Source: Luteimicrobium sp042670205
GTDB taxonomy: Bacteria; Actinomycetota; Actinomycetes; Actinomycetales; Cellulomonadaceae
Reading direction: 5' to 3'
Assembly (NCBI RefSeq): GCF_042670205.1
Contig: NZ_JBHUWD010000022.1
Span: forward strand, 6,872 to 70,871
DNA length: 64,000 nt
Position 1 is the first letter of the stretch; each line of letters begins with the position of its first letter. Of this stretch, positions 33,699-41,769 are shown in pieces. The position numbers and the translations under genes are program-made. The notes under the pieces were generated by a model. The model saw only the letters and a list, made by a program, of their open reading frames with translations. It was not told the origin of the DNA and did not search any database.

Positions 33699-35793
33699 CC
33701 AGCCGATCGCCCCGCACGAGCTCGAGCCGTCCTCCCCCGGGCACGCCCGCTCGACCGCACGGTCGAAGCGGCGCCGTGCCCGACGCCGCCGGGTCCTCGT
33801 CGCCGGTGTCACGACGGTCGCGCTCGTCGCCGTCGCGGGCGGCGCGTACGCGTTCACGCGCGGCGACGACACCCGGTACCGCACCACGCCCGTCACGACC
33901 GGCACCGTGAACCAGACGATCGCCGCGACCGGCACCGTGGCGTCCGCGTCGCGCGACGACGCCGCGTTCTCCGTGGCGGGCACCGTCGGCAGCGTGAAGG
34001 TGCAGGTCGGCGACACGGTCAAGGCCGGCCAGGTCCTCGCGACGCTCGACACATCCGACCTCGACGACGCCGTCACGTCCGCCGAGGACACGCTCACCTC
34101 CGCGAAGCAACAGCTCGCGGACGACCTCGACGCGCAGACGAGCGCGAGCTCGAGCACGTCGTCGTCGACCGAGGGCGCCGCGTACGTCGCGCCGTCGGGG
34201 TCCGGGACCGCGAGCACCGTCGCGTACGTGACGGTCGCGCGGACCACGCCCGTCGCGGCGTCGGGCTCGGACGCCGTGGACGCCGCGAAGAAGAAGGTCC
34301 AGGCGGCGCAGGACGCGCTGCTCGCCCAGTACGACACCGTGACGCAGGCGCTCGCCGCGAGCTCGGACGGCATCACCGCGTCCGGCACGACGTGCGCCAC
34401 GTTCCTCGCGGGCACGACGTCCGGCTCGGACGGGTCCACGCCCACGTCGAGCCCCACCGCGTCGGGCTCGACCGGCTCGACGTCCTCGGACGGCGACCTC
34501 GCCGCCGCCCTCGCCGACTGCCAGGACGCCGTGAAGGGCGTGCTCAGCGACCAGCAGACCGTCGACGACGCGCAGCAGAAGCTGCTCACCCTGGCGACGG
34601 ACCTCGACGACGCCGTCGCCGCGCTCCAGAAGGCCGTCGCCGCCGCGGGCTCGACGTCGGGCTCGGGTTCCCCGAGCACCGGGTCCGGCTCGGGGTCCTC
34701 GTCGGGCACGCCGAGCGGGTCGGGCTCGGGCTCGTCCGGGGCTTCGGGCGCGGGCTCGTCCGGCTCGCGCGCGACGTCGGGCACGGGGACGCCGTCGGGC
34801 TCCGGCTCGAAGGGCTCCGGCGGCACCGGTTCCGGGCTGCCGTCGGGCTCGGGCGGAGGCGCCACCGGTTCGGGGTCGGGCGCGACCGGCTCCGGCGGCC
34901 AGTCGGGCTTCGGCTCGGGCTCGGGCTCGAGCGCCGGCAGCGGCGCGGGCGCGACCGGCGGCTCCGGCCAGACGGGCGGGACCGGGTCGGGCTCCCAGGG
35001 CTCCGGCCAGGGGACGTCGAGCAGGACAATCACGGCCGAGCAGATCCTCGCCGACCAGGCGAGCGTCGACCTCGCCGAGTCGAAGGTCGCGATCGCCGAG
35101 GACGCCCGGCAGCGCTACCAGCTCACGAGCCGGATCTCCGGGACCGTCGCCCAGGTCGCACTGGCCAAGGGCGACGCGGTCTCCGCGTCGTCGTCGAGCG
35201 CGGTGGTGACGGTCGTCGGGAAGAACGGGTACGTCGTCGACGCGACCGTCCCGCTCACCAAGGTGTCCCTGCTGAAGACCGGCCAGACCGCCGACGTCAG
35301 CATCGTCGGAGCCACGAAGAAGCTCGGCGGCACCGTCAGCAGCATCGGCGTGGTCAACCAGTCCGAGACGTCGACGCCGTCGTACACGGTGTCGATCACC
35401 CTCGACGACGCGTCGAAGAAGCTCTACGACGGCTCGTCCGCGCAGCTCGAGATCGCCGTCGCGGCGGCGAAGGACGCGACGGTCGTCCCGACGTCGGCCG
35501 TGACGGTGTCCGGCACCCAGCACACCGTGCAGGTGCTCCGGGACGGCAAGCCGACGACCGTCGCGGTCGAGGTCGGCGCCGTCGGGAGCGACGTCACGCA
35601 GATCACGTCGGGTCTGAAGAAGGGCGACACCGTGATCCTCGCGGACCTCACGAAGGACGTCACGAGCGGCAGCTCGGACAGCTCCACGAGCGGGCTGGGC
35701 GGGCTCGGCGGCAACCAGGGCCGGGGCGGCGGCCAGCTCCCGGGAGGGACCTTCGTCGGCGGGCCCGGCGGGTTCGGCGGCGGCGCCCCGTGA
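33691..35793 (+). CDS. Second HlyD/MacA-like adaptor, with long Ser/Gly insert
   Basis: 700 residues. A membrane helix (about 34-55) is followed by a lipoyl half-motif (FSVAGTVGSVKVQVGDTVKAGQVLATLD), coiled-coil segments interrupted by Ser/Gly/Thr low-complexity runs (about 330-450), the second lipoyl half (ISGTVAQVALAKGDAVSA) and a beta-barrel, ending in a Gly-rich tail. The start overlaps the lipoprotein stop by 8 bp (ATGCCTGA). Two adaptors in one operon are unusual; this one is much longer than the first. The Ser/Gly insert may span the thick cell wall. A hairpin terminator follows. Confidence 0.85.
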   Translation: MPDQPIAPHELEPSSPGHARSTARSKRRRARRRRVLVAGVTTVALVAVAGGAYAFTRGDDTRYRTTPVTTGTVNQTIAATGTVASASRDDAAFSVAGTVGSVKVQVGDTVKAGQVLATLDTSDLDDAVTSAEDTLTSAKQQLADDLDAQTSASSSTSSSTEGAAYVAPSGSGTASTVAYVTVARTTPVAASGSDAVDAAKKKVQAAQDALLAQYDTVTQALAASSDGITASGTTCATFLAGTTSGSDGSTPTSSPTASGSTGSTSSDGDLAAALADCQDAVKGVLSDQQTVDDAQQKLLTLATDLDDAVAALQKAVAAAGSTSGSGSPSTGSGSGSSSGTPSGSGSGSSGASGAGSSGSRATSGTGTPSGSGSKGSGGTGSGLPSGSGGGATGSGSGATGSGGQSGFGSGSGSSAGSGAGATGGSGQTGGTGSGSQGSGQGTSSRTITAEQILADQASVDLAESKVAIAEDARQRYQLTSRISGTVAQVALAKGDAVSASSSSAVVTVVGKNGYVVDATVPLTKVSLLKTGQTADVSIVGATKKLGGTVSSIGVVNQSETSTPSYTVSITLDDASKKLYDGSSAQLEIAVAAAKDATVVPTSAVTVSGTQHTVQVLRDGKPTTVAVEVGAVGSDVTQITSGLKKGDTVILADLTKDVTSGSSDSSTSGLGGLGGNQGRGGGQLPGGTFVGGPGGFGGGAP

Positions 35794-35812
35794 CGCACGT
35801 CTGACGACCGGC

Positions 35813-35852
35813 ACGACGAAGGGACCCCCGGCACCGAGGGTCCCTTCGTCGT
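35813..35852. terminator. Hairpin terminator between adaptor and GH3 genes
   Basis: ACGACGAAGGGACCC pairs with GGGTCCCTTCGTCGT around a 10-nt loop. It sits between two convergent genes and can serve both. Confidence 0.85.
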
Positions 35853-35888
35853 CCTACCGACGCTGACGCGCCGAGGCCGGTTGCGCGG

Positions 35889-38800
35889 TCAGCCGGTCAC
35901 GTGCGCGGCGAAGACTCGCAGCTGCGGGTTCGTCGGCAGGGTGACGGACGCGATCTCCTTCCCCGGCGTCAGCGGCACCTGGGTCGCGTAGAGGCTCACC
36001 CGCTGGGCGTGGGGGTTGGTCGAACCGGCCGGGCGGTTCCAGTAGGGCGTCGTCGCGACGACCACGGAGCCGGGCACGGCCTGGTTGTAGAACCAGTCGT
36101 TGACGTCGACCGCGCCCGACGACGTGGTCCCGTCGGTGTACGTCACCGTGAGGGTGCCCTTCTGCTCGCCGCTGGTCCCGACCGCGAGCAGCGCGAGCGA
36201 GGCGCCCGAGCCCGACATCGTCACGGTCTGCCCCGCCGCCGAGACGACGTTCGGTTCCCCGGCCGTGATCTGCGGGAAGACGAGTCCGCCGTACCCGCCG
36301 GGGATCGGCTGGCCGGGGACGACCCCGACCGACGCGAGGGCCTGGAGCGAGAACGAGTACCCGGTGCCGTCGAGGTTCCCGGCGGTCTCGTCGGCGTCGT
36401 CACTCACCCCGACCGTGTCGTACGCAGCGGCCAGCGACGCGTAGGGGACGGTGACCGCGGCGGTACCTGCCGCGTGGCCACCGACGTACTGCGACGTCGC
36501 ACGGATCGTGGCGGCTCCCGTGGTCGCGTCAGCAGGCACGGAGACCTTCCAGGTCGCCTGGACCGATGCCCCGGGCGCGACGGCGCGGGTCGTCGTCGGG
36601 AGCGACGCGGTGGTCCAGCCGTCCGGCAGCTCCAGGCTCGTGCGCACGTCGCGGGCCGTGGTGGTCGACCCGTTGGTGAACGTCGTCGTGACGTCGACCG
36701 TGCTCCCCGCCCGGGCGCCGGCCGGGGCGCCGACCGTCACCGACCGGGGCTGCGTCGTCTTCGTCACCGAGAAGTAGTCCTTCGTCGGCAGGCTCGACGA
36801 CGAGTCCCCGGCCCGGACCGTGTACGTTCCGGGAGTCAGCGCCCAGCTCTGCGCCTTCGTGTTCCACACCGACGCGTCGCGAGCCGTGATCGTCACGCTG
36901 ACCTTCTTCGACCGTCCCGGCTCGAGCGTGACCTTCTGGAAGCCGACGAGCGACTTCGGCGGCTCACCCGAGCTCGTGGGCTGCGACAGGTAGAACTGCA
37001 CGACGTCGGAGCCCGCGACCTTGCCGGTGTTGGTCACCGTCGCCGTCGCCTTCACGGCGCCGCCCTCGGCCATCTTCGCCTGGCTCACGTGCAGTCCCGA
37101 GACGCGGAACGTCGTGTACGACAGGCCGTAGCCGAACGGGAACAGAGGCTCGACGTCCTTGGCGTCGTACCACCGGTAGCCGACGTCGAGGCCCTCGGAG
37201 TACTCGACCTTCCCGTCGGTGCCGGGGAACTGCGCGTCCGTCGACGCCGGGACGTCCGCGAGGGACTTCGGGAACGTCACCGGGAGCTTCCCTGACGGGT
37301 TCGTGTCGCCGAACAGCACCGACGCGATCGCGTTCCCGGCCTCCTGCCCGGGGTACCACGCCTCGACGACGCCGGCGACGTCGTCGACCCACGGCATGGT
37401 GACGGCCGAGCCCGTGTTGAGCACGACGACGGTCCGCGGGTTCGCCTTCGCGACGGCCTCGATCAGGGCGTTCTGGTCCGCGGGCAGGTCGATGCTCGTG
37501 AGGTCGCTGCCCTCCGACGTCGCGAGGTTCGCGTAGACGACCGCGACGTCCGAGCTCTTGGCGAGCGCGACGGCCTCGGCGGTCGCGTCCGAGCCACCCG
37601 GCGGCGTCCACCCGAACTGCATGGCCGACCCGCCACCGCCCTGGTAGTACTCGATCTCGACGGCGACCTTCTGCCCGGCGGTGAGATCCACCGCGTACGT
37701 CTTGGTCGTCGCGCCCTGGTCGGCCCAGTTGTCGATGACGCGCGCTCCGTCGAGGGACAGCCGGCTGCCGTCGTCGCTCGTGACGGAGAACGTGTAGGTG
37801 CCTGTGGTGGGGGCCGTCAGCGTCCCGGTCCACCGCACCGAGAAGTTCGACGCGGGGACGCCGGCCGCCGGAGGCTGGCCGTTCCACCCGAAGCCGACGT
37901 AGGAGTCCGTCCGGGTCACCGTCGGGCTCCCGTTCAGCGTCGTGTTCGTGAAGTACTCGCCGGTGAGCCCGTGCCCCGTGCCGGACGCGGGCGTCAGGTA
38001 CTGGCTCGGCACCGCCGGGAGCGCGCCGCCACCGATCGTGCTGTAGCCCTGCGCGTACGAGACGGCGACCTCGTCCTCCGCCGCGCGAGCGGTGATGCCG
38101 TCGAGCGGGGTCACCGTCCCCGAGCCCTGGGCCCACGCGCTTCCCCCGCCGACGGTCAGCGCGTTGTTGCCCGCGCCGTCACCGATCACGGCGATCGACC
38201 GCGTCTTCGGACCCAGCGGAAGGACGCCTCCGTCGTTCTTCAGCAGCACCGTCCCCGCCTCGCTGATCGCCTGGGCGGCCTTCGTGTGCGCCGGGGTGGC
38301 GGCGTCGGCGTCGGGAGTCCGCGGCGCGGGGTGGGCGACGAGGTCGAACCGGAACTCCTCGCGGAGGATGCGGGTCACCATGTCGTCGAGGCGGCTCATC
38401 GGAACCGTGCCCGCCTGCACGGCGGCCTTGAGCGCCGCCCCGAAGTGCGCGTCGTCGGGCATCTCCATGTCGAGACCGGCGTTGGCGGCGGCCACCGTGC
38501 TCTTGGTCCCCCACCAGTCCGACGTGATGAAGCCGTCGAAGCCCTGCTCGCCCTTGAGGATCCCGTTGAGGTAGCCGTTCTCGCAGGCGTTGGTCCCGTT
38601 GATCCAGCTGTAGGAGCACATCACGGACGCCGGCTTCGCCTGCTCGACCACCCGGGCGAAGGCCGACGTGTAGATCTCGTGCACCGTCCGGTCGTCCACG
38701 ACGGCGTTGTCCGGCGCGTTGCCCCGGTTGGTCTCCTGGTTGTAGACGGCGTAGTGCTTGACCTGCGCCATGACGCCCTGGTCCTGGATGCCCGTCACGT

Positions 38801-39392
38801 CGGCGGCGGCGATCTGCCCGGCGAGGTACGGGTCCTCGCCCATGGACTCGAAGGCTCGTCCCCACCGTGGGTCACGGACGATGTTGATGGTCGGGCTCAA
38901 CGAGACGTCGACGCCCTTGGTCTTGCCCTCCTGGCCCATCACGGTGCCGTACGCGGTCGCCATCGACGGGTCGAAGCTCGCCGCGAGGCTCGTCTCGGAC
39001 GGCAGCTGCGTGGTGTTGCCGTCGAAGTTGTTGCCGTTCGGGGTGTTGAGCTTGATCCCGCTCGGCCCGTCGGAGAGCTTGAGCTCGGGCAGGCACAGGC
39101 GTGGGACGCCGGCGACGGCGCCCGCGTACGTCGTGTCCGAGATGCCGTGCACGAGCGTGATCTTCTCGTCGAGCGTCATCCGGGCGAGGACCTGCTTCGC
39201 CCGGGTCAGGTCCGAGGCGTGCGACGTGACCCACGGACAGGCGGCGCCCGCTGGGGAGGCCGCCGGGCTTGCGGCGAGCGCACCGTGCGCGGGGACGACC
39301 AGCGCCCCGGCGACGAGTGCCGTGGCGACGAGGCCGGAGCGACCGCCGCGTCGTCGGGGAGGGGCGGAGGGGTGCGGTACCGACCGTTTCAT
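35889..39392 (-). CDS. Secreted GH3 beta-glycosidase with PA14 and C-terminal accessory domains
   Basis: 1167 residues. A signal peptide (about 1-41, ending ALAA) precedes the GH3 N-terminal barrel (about 65-335), with acid KH motif KHYAVYNQE (212-220) and nucleophile Asp 292 in SDWWG. The GH3 C-domain follows, interrupted by a PA14 domain (about 465-600: GEYFTN...SDDGSRLSLDG), then an Fn3-like domain, a NEW3-type domain (about 860-950) and a C-terminal beta-sandwich of unassigned family. The order is that of beta-glucosidases with PA14 inserts; the substrate could be a beta-glucoside or beta-xyloside. ATG 39392 lies 17 bp from a perfect 16-bp palindrome, implying LacI-type repression. Confidence 0.92.
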   Translation of the reverse strand: MKRSVPHPSAPPRRRGGRSGLVATALVAGALVVPAHGALAASPAASPAGAACPWVTSHASDLTRAKQVLARMTLDEKITLVHGISDTTYAGAVAGVPRLCLPELKLSDGPSGIKLNTPNGNNFDGNTTQLPSETSLAASFDPSMATAYGTVMGQEGKTKGVDVSLSPTINIVRDPRWGRAFESMGEDPYLAGQIAAADVTGIQDQGVMAQVKHYAVYNQETNRGNAPDNAVVDDRTVHEIYTSAFARVVEQAKPASVMCSYSWINGTNACENGYLNGILKGEQGFDGFITSDWWGTKSTVAAANAGLDMEMPDDAHFGAALKAAVQAGTVPMSRLDDMVTRILREEFRFDLVAHPAPRTPDADAATPAHTKAAQAISEAGTVLLKNDGGVLPLGPKTRSIAVIGDGAGNNALTVGGGSAWAQGSGTVTPLDGITARAAEDEVAVSYAQGYSTIGGGALPAVPSQYLTPASGTGHGLTGEYFTNTTLNGSPTVTRTDSYVGFGWNGQPPAAGVPASNFSVRWTGTLTAPTTGTYTFSVTSDDGSRLSLDGARVIDNWADQGATTKTYAVDLTAGQKVAVEIEYYQGGGGSAMQFGWTPPGGSDATAEAVALAKSSDVAVVYANLATSEGSDLTSIDLPADQNALIEAVAKANPRTVVVLNTGSAVTMPWVDDVAGVVEAWYPGQEAGNAIASVLFGDTNPSGKLPVTFPKSLADVPASTDAQFPGTDGKVEYSEGLDVGYRWYDAKDVEPLFPFGYGLSYTTFRVSGLHVSQAKMAEGGAVKATATVTNTGKVAGSDVVQFYLSQPTSSGEPPKSLVGFQKVTLEPGRSKKVSVTITARDASVWNTKAQSWALTPGTYTVRAGDSSSSLPTKDYFSVTKTTQPRSVTVGAPAGARAGSTVDVTTTFTNGSTTTARDVRTSLELPDGWTTASLPTTTRAVAPGASVQATWKVSVPADATTGAATIRATSQYVGGHAAGTAAVTVPYASLAAAYDTVGVSDDADETAGNLDGTGYSFSLQALASVGVVPGQPIPGGYGGLVFPQITAGEPNVVSAAGQTVTMSGSGASLALLAVGTSGEQKGTLTVTYTDGTTSSGAVDVNDWFYNQAVPGSVVVATTPYWNRPAGSTNPHAQRVSLYATQVPLTPGKEIASVTLPTNPQLRVFAAHVTG

Positions 39393-39409
39393 GCGAGACT
39401 CCTGAGCGA

Positions 39410-39425
39410 TTGACAGCGCTGTCAA
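39410..39425 (-). promoter_or_regulatory. LacI-type operator upstream of the GH3 gene
   Basis: TTGACAGCGCTGTCAA is a perfect 16-bp palindrome with the central CG typical of LacI/GalR-family operators. It is 17 bp upstream of the GH3 start codon and so probably overlaps the transcription start. No LacI-family gene is in the window. Confidence 0.7.
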
Positions 39426-39488
39426 GGACACCCCGTTGTCTACGGGGTCCCGGACTCCTGTGTCAAGAGCAGGAACGCAAGGTGAGAC

Positions 39489-39498
39489 GCAAGCTTGC
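39489..39498. promoter_or_regulatory. Palindrome GCAAGCTTGC in the divergent glycosidase promoter region
   Basis: A 10-bp perfect palindrome between the two divergent genes, with a flanking ACGC/AAAC context similar to LacI-family half-sites. It is a second, weaker operator candidate. Confidence 0.4.
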
Positions 39499-39521
39499 AA
39501 ACACGGGCTGGCGTGGGGGTC

Positions 39522-39550
39522 TTGACAAAACGACAACGTTGCCAGAAGGT
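39522..39550 (+). promoter_or_regulatory. Promoter with LacI-like operator for the six-hairpin glycosidase gene
   Basis: TTGACA (39522-39527) is a consensus -35. Seventeen bp later the -10 is only loosely matched (GAAGGT). In the spacer lies GACAACGTTGCC (39532-39543), a 6+6 palindrome with one mismatch and a central CG, placed where a repressor would block RNA polymerase. Confidence 0.5.
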
Positions 39551-39615
39551 CATTGCGTTCAGGTACTGAACCCATTGGTTGGCACTCGACCTTGTGCGTG
39601 CGTCGAAGGAGACAC

Positions 39616-41700
39616 ATGACCAGCAAGCGACGTTCCCGACAGCTCGGCCTCCTCACCGGTGCGGCAGTGGCCGCGGTGTGCCTGGTGTCCGCCGGCACGA
39701 CGACCGCGGGCGCCGCGGTCGACGCGGCGGCACCACCGCCCGACGCCGTCACGGACGCCCCGGCGCTTTCCTTCGCGAACCCGAACACCGAGGCGGCGTT
39801 CGGGCCCGCCTACCGTGAGGCCCTCGACAACCTCCTGCGGACGAACACCGTCCCGTTCGACGACGCGACCTACAACCAGAGCGGCCTCATGACCGCGGAC
39901 CCGGGCACGTTCGTGAAGGCGGGCGGCGGCTACCCGCAGCCGTGGACGCGCGACGCGTCGGTCAACTCGTGGAACGCCGCGAGCCTGCTCGAGCCGGACG
40001 TCGCGCGGAACACGCTGTGGTCCGCCGTCGACAAGGACGACCAGGGCCGGCTCCAGGTCAAGCAGGACGACCAGACCTGGGACCAGGTCGTCTGGGTCAC
40101 CTCCGCGTGGAACCACTACCTCGTGACCGGTGACCGCTCGTTCCTCGCCGACGCCTTCCAGACCGCGAAGAACACCCTCGCGATCCGTCTCGCCGACTCC
40201 GACCCGGGCCTGAACCCGGCGTTCGGGCTGTTCACGGGTCCGTCGTTCTTCAACGACGGCGTGGCGGGCTACCCCGCTCCCCCCGCCGACCCGACGGAGT
40301 CGCTCGGCTCGGGCTCGTTCTCCTACCCCGGCATCCGGACCGGGATGTTCCTCAGCACCAACGAGCTCTACTACGCAGCCTTCCAGAACGTCGCGAACAT
40401 GGCGCAGGCCCTCGGGCAGCCGTCGGACGTGGCGGCAGGCTACCGGTCGCAGGCCGCGGCCCTGAAGAAGACCATCAACGAGCGCTTCTGGAACCCGAAG
40501 ACCGGCCTGTACCGGTACATGGTCCTGCCCGACGGCACGACCGGCGACTACCAGGAGGGCACCGGCCTGGCGTTCGCCATCCTCTTCGGCATCGCCGACG
40601 AGCGGCAGACCCGGTCGATCCTCGCGAACACCCACCTCATGGCCCAGGGCGTCGCCGACGTCTACCCGGACTTCGAGCGGTACAGCACGGACCAGCCGGG
40701 CCGCCACAACGCCATCGTGTGGCCCGTGGTCGAGGGCTTCTGGGGCTCGGCGGCCGCGCAGGCCGGCGATCAGACGGCCTTCGCGACCAACCTCGCCCGT
40801 CTCGCCCACCAGGCCGACGCCAACAGCGGCTTCTGGGAGATCTACAACGGCACGACGGGAGTCGTCGACGGCGGCTACCAGCGGCTCGGCGACGACCTGA
40901 AGTTCCACTGGGGCTCGGAGCCCGACCAGACCTGGTCCGCGACGGCGTACCTGCGCCAGCTCTACGACGGCGTGTTCGGCATCGGGTACACCGAGGACGG
41001 CCTCGAGCTCACGCCGACCCTGCCGACCGGCTGGGGCGACACCACGCTCTCCGGCCTGCGCTACCGCGACGCCGACCTGACGATCCGCCTGCACGGTGCG
41101 GGAGACCGCGTCGCCTCGTTCCGCCTCGACGGCAGGCCGCGCAAGGACGCCGAGATCCCCGCGACGCTCACGGGCCGTCACACGGTCGACGTCACGCTCG
41201 TCGGCGCGACGAACGGCGACCGCGACGGCGACGGGCTCAAGGACCGCGCCGACAGCTGCCCCGACCAGGCCGGCACCCGCGTGCTCGACGGCTGTCCCGC
41301 CTCGGAGAAGATCCAGTCCGAGGACGCGCTCAACGAGGGCGGCGTGAAGACGAACGTCAACCACACCGGCTACGACGGCGACGCGTTCGTCGACGGCGTC
41401 TGGAGCACGGGCGCGTCGTCGACGTACCGGCTGAACCTGCGCCCCGCGCGGTCGACCGGGACCCTCACGATCCGCTACGCGAACGCGAACGGGTCGGACG
41501 CGACGCTCAGCCTCTACGTCGACGGGAAGAAGGAGCGACAGCTCGCGCTGCCGTCCAACACCGACGGCAGCTGGGACACGTGGTCCACGTTCCGGCTCCC
41601 CGGCCTCACGCTGCACGGCCAGCACCCGACCGTGAGCCTGCGCGTGGACGATGGCGACTCCGGGCGCGTCAACCTCGACTGGGTCGGCTTCGGGTCCTGA
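39616..41700 (+). CDS. Secreted six-hairpin glycosidase with TSP3 repeat and CBM6/35-like module
   Basis: 694 residues. A signal peptide (about 1-33) leads to an (alpha/alpha)6-barrel glycosidase domain (about 55-480) related to the GH63/MGH1 or glycogen-debranching group, with PWTRDASVNSW, TSAWNHYLVTGD and EGFWGSAAAQAGD. A short thrombospondin-type-3 calcium motif (DRDGDGLKDRADSCPDQAG, about 537-555) and a C-terminal CBM6/35-like beta-sandwich (about 565-694, ending RVNLDWVGFG) follow. The start ATG 39616 has AAGGAGA upstream. It is divergent from the GH3 gene and 69 bp ahead of the GH31 gene, so these enzymes probably degrade the same glycan. The exact GH family is uncertain. Confidence 0.82.
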   Translation: MTSKRRSRQLGLLTGAAVAAVCLVSAGTTTAGAAVDAAAPPPDAVTDAPALSFANPNTEAAFGPAYREALDNLLRTNTVPFDDATYNQSGLMTADPGTFVKAGGGYPQPWTRDASVNSWNAASLLEPDVARNTLWSAVDKDDQGRLQVKQDDQTWDQVVWVTSAWNHYLVTGDRSFLADAFQTAKNTLAIRLADSDPGLNPAFGLFTGPSFFNDGVAGYPAPPADPTESLGSGSFSYPGIRTGMFLSTNELYYAAFQNVANMAQALGQPSDVAAGYRSQAAALKKTINERFWNPKTGLYRYMVLPDGTTGDYQEGTGLAFAILFGIADERQTRSILANTHLMAQGVADVYPDFERYSTDQPGRHNAIVWPVVEGFWGSAAAQAGDQTAFATNLARLAHQADANSGFWEIYNGTTGVVDGGYQRLGDDLKFHWGSEPDQTWSATAYLRQLYDGVFGIGYTEDGLELTPTLPTGWGDTTLSGLRYRDADLTIRLHGAGDRVASFRLDGRPRKDAEIPATLTGRHTVDVTLVGATNGDRDGDGLKDRADSCPDQAGTRVLDGCPASEKIQSEDALNEGGVKTNVNHTGYDGDAFVDGVWSTGASSTYRLNLRPARSTGTLTIRYANANGSDATLSLYVDGKKERQLALPSNTDGSWDTWSTFRLPGLTLHGQHPTVSLRVDDGDSGRVNLDWVGFGS

Positions 41701-41769
41701 CGACCGGTTCCCACCCGACCGCAGCCTCTCCAGCACCACCGTCACCCTCACGAGAACGAAGGAGTCCTC

